Shown here piece by piece: positions 5,337 to 6,353 of a DNA stretch of 6,353 nt; positions within the stretch are counted from its first letter, which is position 1; each line of letters opens with the position of its first letter. Origin of the DNA: Methanobacteriota archaeon (GTDB taxonomy: Archaea; Thermoplasmatota; Poseidoniia; Poseidoniales; Poseidoniaceae); assembly GCA_002727695.1 (NCBI GenBank), contig PBXT01000002.1:3916-10268 (forward strand), read 5' to 3'. The position numbers and the translations under genes were made by a program. The notes beneath the pieces are model-generated. The model saw nothing but the letters and a program-made list of their open reading frames with translations, searched no databases and was not told where the DNA came from.

Positions 5337-6353
5337 TTATTGGCTAAAGTGCTTGATTGCATCACGAGTGATGTCGATTACAAGATCGACTTCTTCGCTT
5401 GTAATGTTGAAGTGAGGCGTGTACCTTAGAGCATTTATTCCTCCGTGGATTACTCCAAGACCGTTCTTTCTGCACCAGACTTCGACATCATCGAATCCAA
5501 CAACTTTCATCTTTTCAGGGTCTAGTTCTGCAGATAAAAGCAACCCAGTGCCTTGAACTTGAGTGATTGTGCCCGGCAGTTCTTCTGCCAAAACCTTCAG
5601 TTTGTCAACAAACTCACGACCGCGGTCACGAATGTTCTGTCTCAACTCAGGGGTGATTCTCTCAAGAACTGCAACAGCAGTCTCCAACGCTCTCGGATTG
5701 GTTGTCATGGTGTTACCATATATTCCAACAACATACAACTCAGCAGCCCTATCGTTTAGTCCCAAGACCGATAGTGGATACTGCCCTGCGTTCAATGCCT
5801 TGGACCAAGTCTCTAGATCAGGTCCTTCAGCATCTTGGAATCCCTCATAATCCACAACTGATAGAGTGCCTTGTCCTCTGATTCCTGCTTGGATTGAATC
5901 TACAATTAGCATAGAACCATGTTCATTTGTTAATCTCCTTGCTTCATCGTAGAAATCTCTGTCAATGCATTGTCCGGGGTTTCCTTCACCTTGTACCGGT
6001 TCTATTGACATCGACTCGATGAAGTAGCCTTCTTCGTCGGCCTTTGCAAAGGCTGCTTGAAGCGCTTCAACGTTATTTGAAGGAACTAAGATTAGGTTAT
6101 CTCTTTCAGCGAACGTCTTCAGAACCTTGTCGTATTTCCCCTTGCAGGAATGAGAAATTTGTGCAGGCCTGTCAGTTCTTCCATGGAATGCTCTTTCAAT
6201 TGCTAAAAGTTTGACAGGCTTACCTTCATGCTTGCCGCCAGGGCCAGTCATTATTTTCGAGTTTACATCGCATATCCTCATGGCAACAGTCATTGACTCT
6301 GAACCAGAGTTCATACAGATGAACTTGGAGAATGGACAGCTTCCTCTTGAATG
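5337..6353 (-). CDS. Class III PLP-dependent aminotransferase, N-terminus beyond the window
   Basis: The visible part is 339 codons, and the frame is open to the right edge. The methionine encoded at 6312-6314 is internal, because the conserved block FSKFICMNSGSES runs across it; about 60 to 100 N-terminal residues are missing. Counting from that methionine: AFHGRT (42-47), the EPVQGEG stretch (105-111), the PLP-ring aspartate D139 in VDSIQ, the Schiff-base lysine K172 in WSKALNAGQYP, GNTMTTNP (200-207) and the carboxylate-binding arginine in ALRYTPHFNIT (295-305). The order fits the acetylornithine/ornithine/4-aminobutyrate aminotransferase group. The usual DEVQ motif reads DSIQ, so this is a divergent member. 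The substrate cannot be assigned, and a polyamine or ornithine role, though tempting near speB, has no direct support. It lies on the opposite strand and converges with the M17 gene. Confidence 0.85.
   Translation of the reverse strand, partial: HSRGSCPFSKFICMNSGSESMTVAMRICDVNSKIMTGPGGKHEGKPVKLLAIERAFHGRTDRPAQISHSCKGKYDKVLKTFAERDNLILVPSNNVEALQAAFAKADEEGYFIESMSIEPVQGEGNPGQCIDRDFYDEARRLTNEHGSMLIVDSIQAGIRGQGTLSVVDYEGFQDAEGPDLETWSKALNAGQYPLSVLGLNDRAAELYVVGIYGNTMTTNPRALETAVAVLERITPELRQNIRDRGREFVDKLKVLAEELPGTITQVQGTGLLLSAELDPEKMKVVGFDDVEVWCRKNGLGVIHGGINALRYTPHFNITSEEVDLVIDITRDAIKHFSQ

Noticed and set aside
5553..5850. Overlapping plus-strand frames of 68 and 95 codons opposite the aminotransferase.
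   Set aside because: The minus strand encodes conserved aminotransferase motifs throughout this stretch, so these frames are shadows.
1..6353. Mobile elements, CRISPR arrays, tRNA or rRNA genes, phage genes.
   Set aside because: No terminal repeats, regularly spaced repeats, cloverleaf-like segments, transposase or integrase motifs were seen; nearly all of the window is occupied by five metabolic genes.

Overview
This window most likely comes from a planktonic archaeon, with Marine Group II (Poseidoniales, Thermoplasmatota) as the best guess. Four observations support this: a polyamine/hypusine-type gene pair, tightly packed genes with GGTGA-type ribosome binding sites about 4 nt before the start, a secreted zinc carboxypeptidase anchored by a C-terminal membrane helix, and a cytosolic M17 aminopeptidase. 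The assignment is an inference from gene content; no rRNA or other marker gene is present. The deoxyhypusine-synthase part looks more like the version found in bacteria, so a bacterial source is not fully excluded.

Layout. Positions 1-932 (+) encode an agmatinase/arginase-family ureohydrolase (speB). Its stop codon lies inside the ribosome binding site of the next gene. Positions 937-2232 (+, TTG start) encode a 431-residue fusion: an N-terminal SpeD-type pyruvoyl decarboxylase domain (about residues 1-115) and a C-terminal deoxyhypusine-synthase-family domain (about 120-431). A 123-nt AT-rich gap (2233-2355) carries a perfect 26-bp palindrome just after the stop and a weak TATA-like promoter candidate. 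Positions 2356-3783 (+) encode a secreted, membrane-anchored M14 carboxypeptidase. Positions 3840-5336 (+) encode an M17 leucyl aminopeptidase with an acidic insert. Positions 5337-6353 (-) hold the C-terminal three quarters of a class III PLP aminotransferase that runs off the right edge; it converges on the aminopeptidase with no base between the two stop codons.

How the genes work together. The first two genes form a translationally coupled polyamine unit. The SpeD domain keeps the self-processing and catalytic residues (E62/S63, H68, C83) but has lost the two aromatic residues that hold the adenine of S-adenosylmethionine. With an agmatinase next door, the most economical reading is a SpeD-derived arginine decarboxylase: arginine to agmatine (SpeD domain), removal of urea (SpeB), and transfer of a 4-aminobutyl group by the DHS domain. 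The acceptor could be the lysine of aIF5A (deoxyhypusine, possibly by an agmatine-based route as proposed for Haloferax) or putrescine (homospermidine). This decarboxylase-DHS fusion is the most interesting item here. The two peptidases fit a protein-degrading heterotrophic life: an outside exopeptidase trims peptides and a cytosolic aminopeptidase finishes them. The aminotransferase cannot be assigned a substrate from sequence alone.
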